DNA of 64,000 nt from positions 54,977,053-55,041,052 of the forward strand of contig CM060732.1 in NCBI GenBank assembly GCA_030704615.1, in the 5' to 3' direction. Both the position numbers and the translations under genes were made by a program. This stretch comes from Takakia lepidozioides. Taxonomy: Eukaryota > Streptophyta > Takakiopsida > Takakiales > Takakiaceae. Each line of letters begins with the position of its first letter. The stretch's first letter is position 1. Below, piece after piece: positions 1 through 13,100 of the stretch. The notes beneath the pieces are model-generated. The model was not told where the DNA came from. It searched no databases and saw nothing but the letters and a program-made list of their open reading frames with translations.

Positions 1-2
1 GG

Positions 3-2279
3 CTCTGGCAGGAGTTTTTCTCGGATCCTTCACTGTGGTGGGACAACAGTGTTCATAAGGTGAGGCTACTTTGCATTTAGTATGTTAAAGAGTTTGTCAC
101 GGACTGCTTGTGACTGAAGCTGCATGATATTTGTCTCTCATTGCTGAAAAGGCAGCTTAAACCTGGTTCTTCCTACTGCTATGGATGTTTAGAGTGGTGC
201 AGGGTGTTGTAGGATGGTGTTTCCAGGTGGGTTGCTCGAGGCTGTTGTCTCATATTTGAGGAGGCTTGGAGATCAGTGGTGGTAGCCTCATTTGTGGTTA
301 AAATACTCTGTGGCTTCTCAGCTGCTCTCGGGTGGTTCACACAGAGAAGTCCAAGAGCACCAGACTTCAAACATAAACGCACAAAGGTGGCCCTTTGGAT
401 GGATAGTTGGTCAAATCCTCCTTGGGTGAAAGCAGAGCTAGCTGCCAGGATACAAGGTCAACTACTATGTGGTGATGTGAGGACACTATGTATGGCAGGA
501 GAGGTGAAAGAGGCCCTACAAATTTTGAACCAACAAGGCATTTCAGTGGACTCCCATACCTATGTCTGTCTCTTGCAGGAGTGCATCAACATGCAAGGCC
601 TAGCAGAGGGACAGCAGGTGCATGCCCACATCATTCAAAGTGGATTGAAGCCCACCATCTTTCTACTTAACAACCTTGTCAACATGTATGTCAAATGCAG
701 AAGCTTGGTGGATGCACGCCAAGTGTTTGACAAAATGCCTGAACGAAATGTGTTTACTTGGACTATAATGATCACAGGATACTCTCAGCAAGGGCATGGT
801 AGGGAGGCTGTTGAGCTCTATCAGAAAATGATACGGGAAGGAGTGACTCCAGACAATGTCACTTTCATTTGTGTTCTCAAGGCATGTGCCAGCCTACGAG
901 CCTTGGGAAATGGAATAGAGGTCCATGGGGACATCATCAAATCGGGAATTGCACCAGATATCATCCTGGAGACTGCCCTTGCTGCCATGTATGCAAAATG
1001 TGGGAACCTGAAGGATGCCCGTCAAGTATTTGATAATATGGCTGAACGAAATGTGGTCTCATGGAGTGCGATGATTGCAGGATACGCTGAGCATGGGTGT
1101 GGTATGCAGGCTTTCCAGATCTATGAGCAAATGATATTGAAAGGGGTGATGCCCAACATTGTCACGTTTGTCTGTGTTCTTAATGCTTGTGCCAGCCTGG
1201 CAGCCCTCGAAAAGGGTATGGAGGTTCATGCTGACATCGTGAAAGCTGGAATTGCTCCAGATATTATCCTTGAGACTACCCTCATTGACATGTATGCCAA
1301 ATGTGGGAGCATGCATGATGCACGTCGAGTGTTTGACAATATGGCTGAACGAAATGTGGTCTCATGGAGTGCAATGATCACAGGATATGCTCAGCATGGG
1401 TGTGGTCAAGAGGCCCTCACTCTATTCGAACAAATGCGAAAGAAAGGGTTGAAACCAGATGGTATCACCTTTACATGTGTTCTTTGTGCATGCAGCCATG
1501 GGGGTCTAGTGGATGAAGGCCGTCAGTATTTTGATTCGATGAGCCAAGATCATGGCCTCACTCCTACAGTGGAGCACTTTGGCTGCATGGTGGACATCCT
1601 TGGCCGTGCAGGCCGATTGGATGAGGCAGAGGACTTCATTTACAAAATGCCGGTCGAACCAGGTGCTGGGGTGTGGGGGGCCTTACTTGGTGCTTGCAGA
1701 ATTCATGTCAATGTGGAGGTAGCAGAACGCGCAGCAGAATGCCTTCTCAAGTGGGATTCACAGCACGCTCCAACTTATGTGCTGCTATCAAACATTTATG
1801 CTGCTGCTGGTAGGTGGAATGATACAGCAAAAGTAAGAAAGATGATGCAGGACAGAGGTATCAGAAAGGAGCCAGGGCACAGCTGCATTGAGGTGTACAA
1901 CCAGATCCATACTTTCCTTGTAGATGACAAATTGCATCCACAAATTCAGGAGATCCAGAGTGAGCTGAAATGGTTGTCTGGGCAGATGAAGGTTGCTGGC
2001 TATGTGCCTGACACACGTTTTGTATTGCATGATGTGGAGGAGGAGCTAAAGGAGTTTTCTCTTTGCCACCACAGTGAGAAACTGGCCATTGCTTTTGGTT
2101 TGATCAGCATGCCTCCTGGGATGCCTATCCGTGTCATCAAGAACCTTCGGGTGTGTAGTGACTGCCACATGGCCACCAAGTTCATCTCCAAAATTGTCGG
2201 GCGAAGTATTGTTGTACGGGATGTTAACCGCTTTCACCACTTTCAAGATGGAGTTTGTTCTTGTGGGGATTACTGGTGA
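3..2279 (+). CDS. PPR-DYW RNA-editing factor with N-terminal PDF-like motif (5' partial)
   Basis: Exons <3-59 and 345-2279; GT at 60-61 and AG at 343-344 join in frame. Exon 1 reads [16 protein letters not shown] and exon 2 opens with [11 protein letters not shown] then [18 protein letters not shown], together resembling the PDF motif of plant OSB proteins. There follow tandem PLS-type PPR repeats (recurring [12 protein letters not shown] and YAKCG blocks), an E domain, [14 protein letters not shown] (PG-box region), the deaminase signatures [11 protein letters not shown] and CSDCH, and the terminal CSCGDYW. By family knowledge such proteins bind organellar transcripts and deaminate C to U in mitochondria or plastids. 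The start codon, any targeting peptide and any further 5' exon lie left of the window. Exon 2 has no internal ATG need, so the first ATG in it (MDSWSNPP, near 399) is a less likely start. A paralogue lies at 48838-51519 on the other strand. Confidence 0.88.
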
Positions 2280-4119
2280 AACAAGCAATGTGCATGAAAG
2301 AAAGTGCATCATTTCAAACTTGAAGGAGAAAGGTGATGCGCTGCCATTACTTTTCCAACCAAAAAGCCCTGTGCCATCTTTGTAGATTGAAAGAGGTTGG
2401 TATGAAAGAGATTCCAAAGATTGCTACAATAGTGGGGCTTACCTTTAAGAGCGGTGATGTTGCATTTCAGATTTTCTCCAGAAAGCTTTTAAATCGACAA
2501 ATACGACCTAGAACAGAGGGAAGAAAGGTCACAGCTTTCAGCAGTGTCTCGACTGCCTAAGCTGAGCGAAAGAAGTTCAAGTATGATATACCTGCACCGA
2601 GTCAATCTGCTCTGCTGTTGTCCTTTCGCCCCCCTCCCTCGGTGTCCTCGGCGCAAATTCGGGGGCGTTCTATGTTCACAAGGCTGTAGCAAATGGCATG
2701 TTACCCCAGAACGCAAGCTAGTCTTCATTACATACGTGAAGAAGAAGAGAGCTTCACAAGTTCGTGTCTCTCTCCCACCCCTCTGGTTGTTGCCAGGTCT
2801 CACTCAATCCAAAATCGCATGATGTTAGTCTTGCTGATTATATTTCCATAAAGATCATTGAATCGAGGAGCTAGACTTGCAGTGATCCCAAGCCTTTGTC
2901 ACCTGTGGAAGCGATACTTCTGCTTGCTGGTGGCTTTTATCATGCCTTGCTAGTAATTCAGGGGAGTTCTTGTTTCTTGAGATTTAGGTCTGGTTACACA
3001 TGTTGTTGCCAAAATGGCATGCACCCAGTTTGTGTTGTGGGCTTCATGAGTTAGTTACTTGCCAAGGGATCTGAGTGTTGTAGAGTGCTACGTGTGGTTG
3101 CAGGCAATGTCCAAGTGTCCAAATATTGATGTGGAGAAGCTTGGAGAAATTTTTTTCAAGTAGAAGGTGGTTAAGGAGTGGGACTGTGCCCTCCTGGTCA
3201 TGTCATAGCCAAAGGGTCAATGGCTGCATTCTCCCATTTTGTGCTTCAGTTTGACCTGCAACCACAGAGACATAATTTCCCTCTTCGTGTGGCGGCATGG
3301 TGATGATTGCAATTCAAGTGAGCAACACAGCGAAGTCAAGGAATACCTTATGGCAGGCCATGTCAAGAATTTACAGGGACGTGTAAGCATGAGTTGACCA
3401 GAGGGATCTCTTCATACATGGTTCTTCCCCTTGCCTCTGAAAGCTGATGCTATCAAACCAATTTCTCAGGAGCTCCTCAGGGGAGACTGAAGCCCCTCCA
3501 TCATCATTGAAGTCGGAACCAATCGTACCCATCCGAATAACACTTGTGCCGGAATAAAGGGCACACACTAGCAATGCTCTCTACATTTCAGGAGTCAGCT
3601 TCTTGAGATGAGGCATGAACAACTGGTTTTGTTTGTAGGAGCATGGATTTCATGCCTTCACAACCAGCGTTGACTGTAAAGGTACTGTGTGATGCCACAA
3701 ACATAATAAGAAACCAGTGATAATGAGAACATCTTCAGAAACTGATTGTCACCAACATACCTACTACACAGACAATCTGTCTATTAAAACCTCGGTCTTA
3801 CATATCATGGACTAGTTTATTCCTGGGAGGCAGGGTTTGCATTGTTCCTTTCAACCAAGCGTTGTCACCAGACAGCTCTTGCAATTGCATGGACACTCTA
3901 CTGAAAAGGAAGAATTTCCTTGAACAAAAGGAATCAAACATGTGAAAGGATGAAAGATCGCAAAATCCTCTTCTACCTCCCACTTCTGTTTTTGGTTCAC
4001 GGCTCACTGCTTCCCTTCTAAGTTCTTTGCCCTCTTAAAGACAACCTTTCCTGGGACAGAAGGGGATAGCGAGAGAGGGAGAAGAAAGAGTGGGAGAGAG
4101 AAAAGATTTCCTGCACCCG
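2280..4119. other. Intergenic: 3' UTR of the PPR gene and upstream region of the GFS12-like gene
   Basis: No coding region with recognisable similarity or splice-consistent structure was found. The first ~100 bases after the PPR stop resemble the same position of the paralogue at 48.8 kb and are probably 3' UTR. Bases 4055-4110 are purine-rich (GAGAGAGGGAGAAG type) and precede the GFS12-like start, so they may be its 5' leader. Confidence 0.5.
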
Positions 4120-4173
4120 ATGTGCTCCATATCCGCAAAACCAAGCGCTCTGGCCCACGTACACGAATCATGA
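4120..4173 (+). promoter_or_regulatory. Possible uORF overlapping the GFS12-like start codon
   Basis: An ATG at 4120 opens a 17-codon frame whose TGA (4171-4173) overlaps the main ATG (4170-4172) as ATGA. If the transcript starts upstream of 4120, ribosomes would meet this uORF first and could re-initiate at the overlapping start. The transcription start is unknown, so the regulatory role is inferred. Confidence 0.35.
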
Positions 4174-7100
4174 GGCAGCAGCCATCGCTGGAGTTGATGC
4201 AGCGATGCATAGAGAGGGACTTCTCATCTCGGCTGCTGCTGTCTCACGGCCTCTTCCGTTCGCCCTTTCCCCACGGTTCTTACGTCCTGTGCGAGGTTTT
4301 TGTCTCCGTGCACCATCGAGTCGAATTTTCCTTGCATTTAGAACAGCAACTTGGTTCTCCCAAGGAGGAAAATTGTACTTTGCTCGATGGAGGCGGGGAT
4401 CCATATAGGAAAATGTGTGGAATTGGGTGATGCACAGAATTGGGTAGTAGAAATGCCGAAACGTAGTGTTTTAATTGTCTGTGGTGAGCTGAGAGAATCT
4501 GACTGCAAAATGTGCCATTTCCAACGGGCAATGGACGAGGATATGTAGGTGCAGCTCGTGTTATCCTGTTTTGTCAAATTGTCATCGCGTTTTACACTCT
4601 TTGTGGAACTCTACACTACCCCTGCAAATTGCTGCATCATTTCTAACCATCTCTGCCTTCACACATCAGCTTCCCAGTGGCCTCAACTTTCCTCTTTCTC
4701 CTCTAATCCCCCAATATGTGATGACCAATAAATGACAGTTCTGAAGCTTCCAATCCCGTACTGAACTTGTAATTGTTTGGAGCACCGTCAAGACAAGCTC
4801 GAAAAGGCTTAACTCGACCTATGCCCATAGTTAGTCAAGGCTGTATTTTCTACACCATAGTGCAATCCACTGGGATGAGTTTGTGCTCTCTTGTTGTAAC
4901 ACTGATGGACCTTAAATGATATGCTGTGCAGGTGGACTTGACAGGAGACTTACATCTAAAAGCAGGGTGGCCACTGCATACCTTCACCTCATTTTATTTA
5001 GTCATAATGGTCTTGGCCGTGTCTTGCTGGAACAGTCCTCGGGCACTCTTTGGAGCTAAGTTATTGTTTTTGTATTGCAGATATGGGGGAGATACAGAGC
5101 TTGTTCTCCAATTGTTACCTCTAGAAGAGGAGGTGACCAAGTCTGCCAATGTCAGGTGCAGAGAATTTCTCTCTCCTATTCATGGCGAGCCTATACATCA
5201 CAATTAAACCCCCATATTTAGTACTGCAATTAGTCGAGGAAATGCTTATTCTCAATGAACCTTTGGTGTTTTCCACTGGAGCCATCAATGTCTCACAACA
5301 AAAAGTGACGAAAGCAAGGACCTTTGAATGGTGCACAGGTCACTAGGTCTTATATTTCTGGAAGATTTCCTGGTAGTTGGACATAATTGTTCAGCTTCAT
5401 GTAATCTTATGTCTCACATGCATCTTTGAATGCCTACTAGGAGAATTTTGTCAGGACTGGCTATCTTGAGGGCAAATTACACCCTAAGCCCTCTAAATTC
5501 CTTTCTTCTAGGGCTCCAGTACGAGTTATTGCCTGACACCCAGGAAGGATCTACTATATTGCAAATGCCAAATTGAATAACATCCCAATATCTCTCACTT
5601 CCAAGTGTCAGTTCTGTAGTGAGCACATCGTTAGAAACGGGTGGGTTTGGTCTTGGCTTCACATGGTAGGTCTCAGTCCTCTGTAACAGAATCAGGACAG
5701 ATTGTAAACGGGGCCTAAACCTTTCAGGAACTACTTGGATTCTTGGCACGGGCTGTGTTGACAGAGCTTCCTTGTTTAGTGGCTGTCATAAGCTGAACTT
5801 CGCAAGGTTGATCACCTCTAGTGCACATGCTCATTGCAGAGCCAATAACAGTCTGCCCAAGAGCACAGAAAATGGAGAAGAGATTAAACCACTGGAGACT
5901 GGGACTCAGCAGCCGGACAGCCTTCCTCTGGAGAATATGGAGGTAATGTCGCCCTGTTTCCATTGCTGGAAGAATATGCCATGAGTTTTGGTCCTGTCAA
6001 TATTGTCGGAGTAGTGTACATGTGAAGGTATCTCCGATGCGTTTGGACTGAAAGTGACGTCTAATTCTGAAGTCTTGCTCAAACCTGTGTCCAGGGTGAG
6101 AGAGAGTTGGGTCAAGAGGCTGATACCTCTCAGACAGAACCCCTCCTCGGCTCTCTCGCAATGAAGGCCCCAGTTGAGCTTCTCAGCAACTCTAGTAAAA
6201 TGGAAGATGGGTCTACTTGTTTGAGTAATACTGAGGCTGAGGGCTTCATCTCTCAAGCAACTGAGCGGGCCGAAGTGGGCATCTGTTTTCAATCTCTCAC
6301 AGAGCAGTTGGTTCAGGGAATGCTTTCAGCATTGACACCAGGGGTGACTGTCTTACCAGCATCTTTTGATGGCATATTGGACATCCTTCAGAAGCTCCGA
6401 ATCTGGGACAGGGGAGAGAGCAGAGTGCCAACCAGAGACGGAAAAGATAAAGAGGAGGGTCTATCCAAGAAGTCTGAGGGCCCACTACAGATGGCAACAC
6501 CTTTGGAACATAGCTTGATCGCAAGACACGTCAGGCACCCAAATATTATTCCCATACTGGGGGCATTCAAAGGAGAGGGTGTGCTTTATCTGGTTTATCC
6601 TCCAGCCTCTTTCACATTGGAAGGTGTATTGCACTTCAGTCCAAGTGCATTGGGAGATGAGGCTCAGATTCGTCTCTTGGTTTTTCAGCTTCTGTCAGGA
6701 TTAGCCCACTGCCATAGCCAGGGAGTCATCCATGGGAATTTAAGGCCTTGGAATGTGCTCTTATCGAATACATTGTGGTGCTGGCTGACAGGTTTTCAGA
6801 GAGGCCCATCACGGACAAAGGAAGGAGCAGTAGAAGGTGCTCATTTGCAAAGGCTTTCAAGTGCTAGACAAAGCCAAGATCTTTCCACCAGCACCAGGGG
6901 AGGGATTTTTAATTTGATCTGTGGGGGCGTTACTGCTGAAACACCGCTGCAGGGCTCCCAGGCAAACAAACGTGGTCTGCATAGTGCATCAGGTTCCTCT
7001 CCAGATATCAGTGATTTCAAAGGCAGTAATCTATGTGCAGAGGCCAGGGTGCTAGATATTTCAGACTGGAGGGGAGTATTCAAAAGATGGTGGGCTGGGG

Positions 7101-10100
7101 AGCTGAGTAACTATGACTACCTGCTTGTGTTGAACAAGCTAGCAGGCCGACGCTGGGGCGACCGTTGCTTCCACACTGTCATGCCATGGGTCATTGATTT
7201 CAGTGAGATGCCTAATGAAAGGTATCTTCTCTGGGTCTCTGTCATGCCATCTCATTTCGCTCTTCTCTATTTGATGGAACAAGGGTTTGAGGTACGAGCA
7301 TAGTATCTGGCTAAAGCTGAAACTGAAGGGCGGCATGAGTACGAAGGACCTCTTTGTGGGTTGTGTTTACATGCCCACAGAGGGGACCCTTAAAGCCTTC
7401 GAAGATGTAAAGCTAGACTGTGCTTCGTTCCTTGCCAAAGGTCAGGTGATTTTATTGGGTGACGTCAATGCCCGGGTGGGTAAAGGTCTCCATCAGGATG
7501 ATATCATTGGGCCTTTTGGTGAGGACGAGCTGAACTCTAATGGCAGACGGTTAATTAACTGTCTGGAAGAGCTTCAGCTTCTGGCCTTGAACAATAGGGC
7601 AAAAGGTGACCAAGTGCAGTGGACTCGTGAGAAAGCCCAAACTGGGGAACGTTCCATTGTGGATTATATCATAATGGACAAAAAATTGTTTCCCCAGAGT
7701 GCCAATGTGTTGATCGACAGAACTGATATTGGTACCTCTGACCACTTCCTGGTTTGGACTGCGATCAAAAGGTGTTTTCCCAACACCAAGAGATCTGCGA
7801 AACGTTCGATTCGGAAGTGGCGCATAGAAAAATACTATAATGAAGAGGCCAAGGCTGAGTATGTCCAGGCCTTGCAAGAGGCTCTTCCTCATTTTGTCCA
7901 TTCGCTCCAAGACCTTCAGTCTTGCGCAGACAATGCAAGAAATGAAGTCGAAAGAGCAGTGGATTCTTGGGAGAGTTTCGTCTCCTCTGCTGCTGACAAG
8001 ATCATTGGGAGGAAACTAATGTCTGCGGTAGAGCTGTTAATTGGTGGACCAATGAGATTAAACTCAAGATAGCTGAGAGACGAGTCCTTTATAAAGAGTG
8101 CTGCAATTTGAAAACCAACAAAGAATTGTGGGCGAGGTACTACCAGATCCGTAAAGATATCATTCTGCTTGTAAGGGCTCAGAAGAAATTATACTGGGAC
8201 AAGTTATACAGTGAAATAAACTCAAACCATGGTGGTAATGACAAGAGATTCTGGTTGGCCCTTCAACGCTTGTACAAGCCGAAAAGCTGTCAGCAAGTAC
8301 AAGCGCTGAAGACTACTAAGAGTGCAGTGGCAACTTCATCGGTTGACATTGTCAAAGCCTTTGAAACCCACTACAGTATCCTTGGCAGAACTTCTAGGTC
8401 TAACAGTGAGGGGTCCTCTGATGAATGGAAGGACACAGTTGGTAAAACTGTTCCTATGATTCAAAACAGTCCTGATGAACTGGAGTATATTTCAAAAGCC
8501 TACAACGCTCCCATTAGTTCTTCTGAGATTGTGGAAGCAATTGAACATCTAAATGGATATAAAGCAGGTGGTCCTGATGGCATAGTCAACGAGCTTATCA
8601 AGCACGGTGGCGATCCCATGATAGAGGCCCTAGTTCTCCTCTTTAACCTTATCTGGAAGACTGAAATGATTCCCTTCCGCTGGCGACAGGGGGTCATTGT
8701 CAATCTATATAAGAAGGGTGACAGAGAAGACCCGGGGAACTATCGTGGCATCACGCTCCTCAATGCTTGGGCAATATATTTTGCAGAGTTATAAGTACTC
8801 GTCTTGAGGTTGATCTGGAATCTAGAGGTTGTTTTCACGAAGGCCAAGCTGGCTTTCGGCGAAACAGGGGCTGTGTGGACCATATTTTCACTCTAAGCCA
8901 GATTATCCAGGGAAGGAAAAAAGAAGGGAAACCCACTTATGTTTTTTTCTTGGATGTCAAAAAGGCTTATGACACAGTGTGGAGAGATGGTCTATGGCTC
9001 CGCCTCTGGTCTTGCGGAATCAAGGGAAAAATGTGGAGAGTTGTCCATAACTTGTATGCCCACACCAAAAGCTGTGTCACTGTTAATGGACAGAAGTCTA
9101 ACTTCTTTGACATAGACCAAGGGTAGCTCAAGGATGTACGCTCTCCCCTCTGCTCTTCAATGTTTGCATCAATCAACTCCACGAGGATGTGGAACGTGAG
9201 GGATTTGGGTTAAGGGTGGGTGATGCCACCATTCCAGCCCTTATGTTTGCGGATGACTTCGCAGGCATAGGGGAGACTCCTTCCAACCTCCAGGAATTGA
9301 TTGATTGCGCGAAGAGATACTTTGATCTTTGGGGGCTAGAGGCTAATGTCAGTAAATGTGCAGTGGTGGCATTCAATGACAGAGGAGAGGGAGGAAGTGA
9401 TCTTAAGTGGCAGTGGGGTAGCCAAGAGATCCCAGTCCTCCCTTCCTACACATACCTGGGCGTTGAGTTTTCCTCCAACTGTAACTGGGATGCACACATC
9501 CAGAAAGTTGTTCGAACTGGCAAGGGCAAAGCGCTGAGTCTCACTAAATTTTTTCACTGCAGAGGGATTAACTCTGAGGTCAAGAAAACCTTACTTTGCC
9601 GCGTTATTAGACCTGCCTTGGAGTACGGATCTGCTATATGGGTTGATAACTCCAACCAGGCTAAGTCTCTAGAATCCATTCAAGTGGGGGTGCTTAAGGA
9701 GTGCATGTCAGCATGCTCCAAAACAGCCAATGTGGCTGTTCGGGGTGAGTTTGGCATCCCTTCCTTAAGCTCCCGACGAGATGAATTCAAGGTCAGATGG
9801 TGGGGTCAATTGCAACACATGTCCAACACCAGATACCCTAAGTTAATCGACTCTATATCTTGGAAACAGGACCGCCCTGTCAAACAGGCTAAGTCCTGGC
9901 AGAAGAGAGTAGAAGAGATTCTCAAGGATCTGAATCTGGACCCGCAAGTGTTGACCTTGCTGGATAAATCTGACTTAGAGACTGTAGTGTCCAAAGCCAT
10001 GTCTGTTACCAGCAAATTGTCTGATGCAAATGAAGTTAGCCAGAAAACTTCCCTGAACCTGTTTCCAGGCTGTGACATGGGGGAGGATATCATGGATGAC

Positions 10101-13100
10101 CTCAAGGGTCTACCCACTCTCGGCACCAGACTGAAATTTAAACTCAGGGCAGGAAGCCTACCTGTGAACAGTAAACAGAAGCAGAGAGGAAAGGGAGAGT
10201 GCAATTGCCCGTTGTGTGGGCAACCCGAAGACAATATTCATTTTCTGATTCACTGTCCGGGGTACTCTCACCAGAGAGAAGCTCTCCTCCAATCTATCAA
10301 AGAGAATTGTGCCTGTACCTCTGTTTACCAACTTTGAAAGTCTCGAGGCTGAGCCAAAAGCCCAGGCCCTTCTGAGGCCTAGTTTTTGGGCAAATCACAC
10401 ACAGCAGATTGATGCTTGTTTGAAGGGATTTCTAGAGGATATCTGGAAAACCTGAATTAATTCTATTTATAAAGGTAAGTCTTACTACCAATGTCAGCCC
10501 CTGACGGAGGTAGGTTCTGTCCCTTTGGTTTCCGCTCAAACTGGGCGCGGGGTCAATGGCCACAAGGCTACGGCAAACAACGTCTTATGAGTACATTCTA
10601 TTTGATGGAAGCAAGACCGTTCTGTTAAACAGGCTAAGTCCTGATGGAAAAGGGTAGAGGAGATTTTGAGGTACCTGAATATTAGGCAGGAAGAACTGAC
10701 CCTGCTAGATGAAGCTGAGTCGGAGGCTGAAGTGTCTAAGGCCATGTCAGATGCATGAAAAATGTCCGCACAAGACGAAGTTAGGCATAAAAACTCCCTG
10801 AACCTGTTTCCAGACTGTGACATGGGACCTCAAGGATGACCTGAAGGGCCTACCTACCCTCGGCCCTAGACTGAAATTTGAACTCAGGGCAGGGAGTTGT
10901 CCTTTGAACAATAAACAGATGCAGAGAGGAAAGGGAATTTGTCAATACCCACTGTGCAGGTGGCCTGAAGACGAGATCCATTGTCTGATACAATGTCCGG
11001 GGTATTCAGAGAGTGACCCTCTTCAGGACCATGAAGAACATAGTCCCTGCACCTCTGTTCACCAACTTTCAAAATCTAGAGATTGAGCCTAAAGCCCTGG
11101 TGGGGTCTAATTGCTGGGCAGCTCACACACTGCAGATTGATGATGTGAAGGGCTTTCTAGAGGAGAAAGCCTGAACCAATTCTTTCTAAGGTAAGTCCCA
11201 ATACTGCTCACAAAGGTGGTGTCTGTTCCCTTTTGTTTCGCCCAAATTGGGTGTGGGGTCTATGGCCACAAGGCTACGACAAACAACGTCCTATGAGTAC
11301 GGTTTCTTCTGTTGTTGTACTGCCCCTGGGCTGCTTTTGGAGGTAATTTCCAGTGTTGTGAGGTTCTTTGTTCTTTGAACAGAGACACGGAGGTTCTGGG
11401 TAAGGATATCCTGAGGTTGTCAAAGCATTAAAGAACCGGGAAGAGTAAAGAACCGTGGGTATTTAATTTGGAAGTAACCAATCAAATACCCTTCAAAAAA
11501 CCTCTGAACTAGCGCCGGTTATTTGAAATTTTTTCTAGTATCCGGAACCACAGGTTATATCTTGGCGTAAATTATCATAACATCCGTAACGTGAGGTTAT
11601 TAGTTTTCCTAGCTTGAAGAAACCGGAACTGGAGGTTATGATAAAAATCAAATAAACCCCAAACACTGGTAATTTCTTTCTTTCGGTCTGTCTGTTTGTC
11701 TGTCTGTCAGTCTCCCCCAATTCTTCCGCCCCACTCCCAATTACCATTGCAAGCATATCCCCATTTCCATACATTTGTTTGGATATGCAGGGTTACAGTC
11801 ACAAGAATTGTAAGTATATTTGATGCAAGCACCTGCCGCTATTGTTTCCTCTGTATGTAAGTTAACATTGCAAATGTGTTTCATAATATTTTAAGGTCGC
11901 CTGGCGGGTGGCGCGACCTGACTAAGAGCAAATGGCGTCTGGCAAAGGGAGATGAGCAGCTGGATTTCACTTATGCATATGCCGAAATGCCTCATCATGT
12001 TTCTGATGAGTGCCTTTCAGAACTAGCTGTCTGTATCTACAAAGCTCGCAGGCTGCCTCTGCTGGTACTTCGTCGGATTGTCCGCTCCGTCTATGAACCA
12101 AATGAGTATCCGGCCAGCATGCAGCGTGTGTATCAGTGGACACCCGACGAGTGTATCCCAGAGTTTTACAGTGACCCCGACGTTTTCCTCTCAATTCACC
12201 TGGGCATGAACAACCTTGCCATTCCACAGTGGGCTCAAAGTGCCAAGGACTTTATTTCCTTACACCGGGCTGCCCTGGAAAGTGAGCATGTCTCACAGCA
12301 GCTCAATCACTGGATTGATCTGACTTTTGGTTACAAACTTTCCGGAGAGGCTGCGATTGAGGCCAAAAATGTCACTCTGGTTTCTGCTGGCCCAACAATA
12401 CCCAGGTCTAGTGGACGCCATCAACTTTTTGCAGGGCCTCATCCTAAGCGAAGGGAGCGGCATAGAAAAGACAGTTGGTCGTCCCCTGTTTCAATGGATG
12501 GTGGAAAATGTACTCAAGTCAACGCAAATGCTGCTTCGAGGAATCCGTCACAAGCAGGAGACACATGCGTAGATTTCAGCAGCACAGACAGAACTTCTGG
12601 ACAACCCTGGGAGATGTCGGTAGGCTCTAGAAGTTCCGGTAATATTGCAGTGAATACCGAAGAAGAGCGTACCTCAGAGAAAGCTAGTAACCGCCTACGA
12701 ATAGTATCTCCACTGGAAGATCTTGAAAAGTCTATGTTTTTCTGTGAGTCAGCCCGGAACCTTTCTCCATGTTACAGGCCAATATCAAAGCCCAGTGCAT
12801 CACAGTTGGGTTCGTCAGTGGATAGAAACTTAAATGTACAGTGGAAAGGTGTCTTATCAGGGCAAACGAGACATCATTTATCACATAAATCTTCTACAGG
12901 TTTCCATCACATTGACAAAACATACTTAGATTCAGTGGACCCTTCACCACATGATCAAGAAACTAATTTACCTTCATTACTTCATTTAGATCTCCATAGG
13001 CTGGCAGAAAGGCTCAAATATGAAGGGAATGAGTATGAATGGGATCTTGATAGCTTAGCATCATGGGAGGCTACTGTGGCAAGGGAGAGTAAATGCTCAG

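Noticed and set aside
2046-2417. Open minus-strand frame overlapping the end of PPR gene 1
   Set aside because: It is antisense to conserved DYW coding sequence, has no family features, and its codons mirror the real gene.
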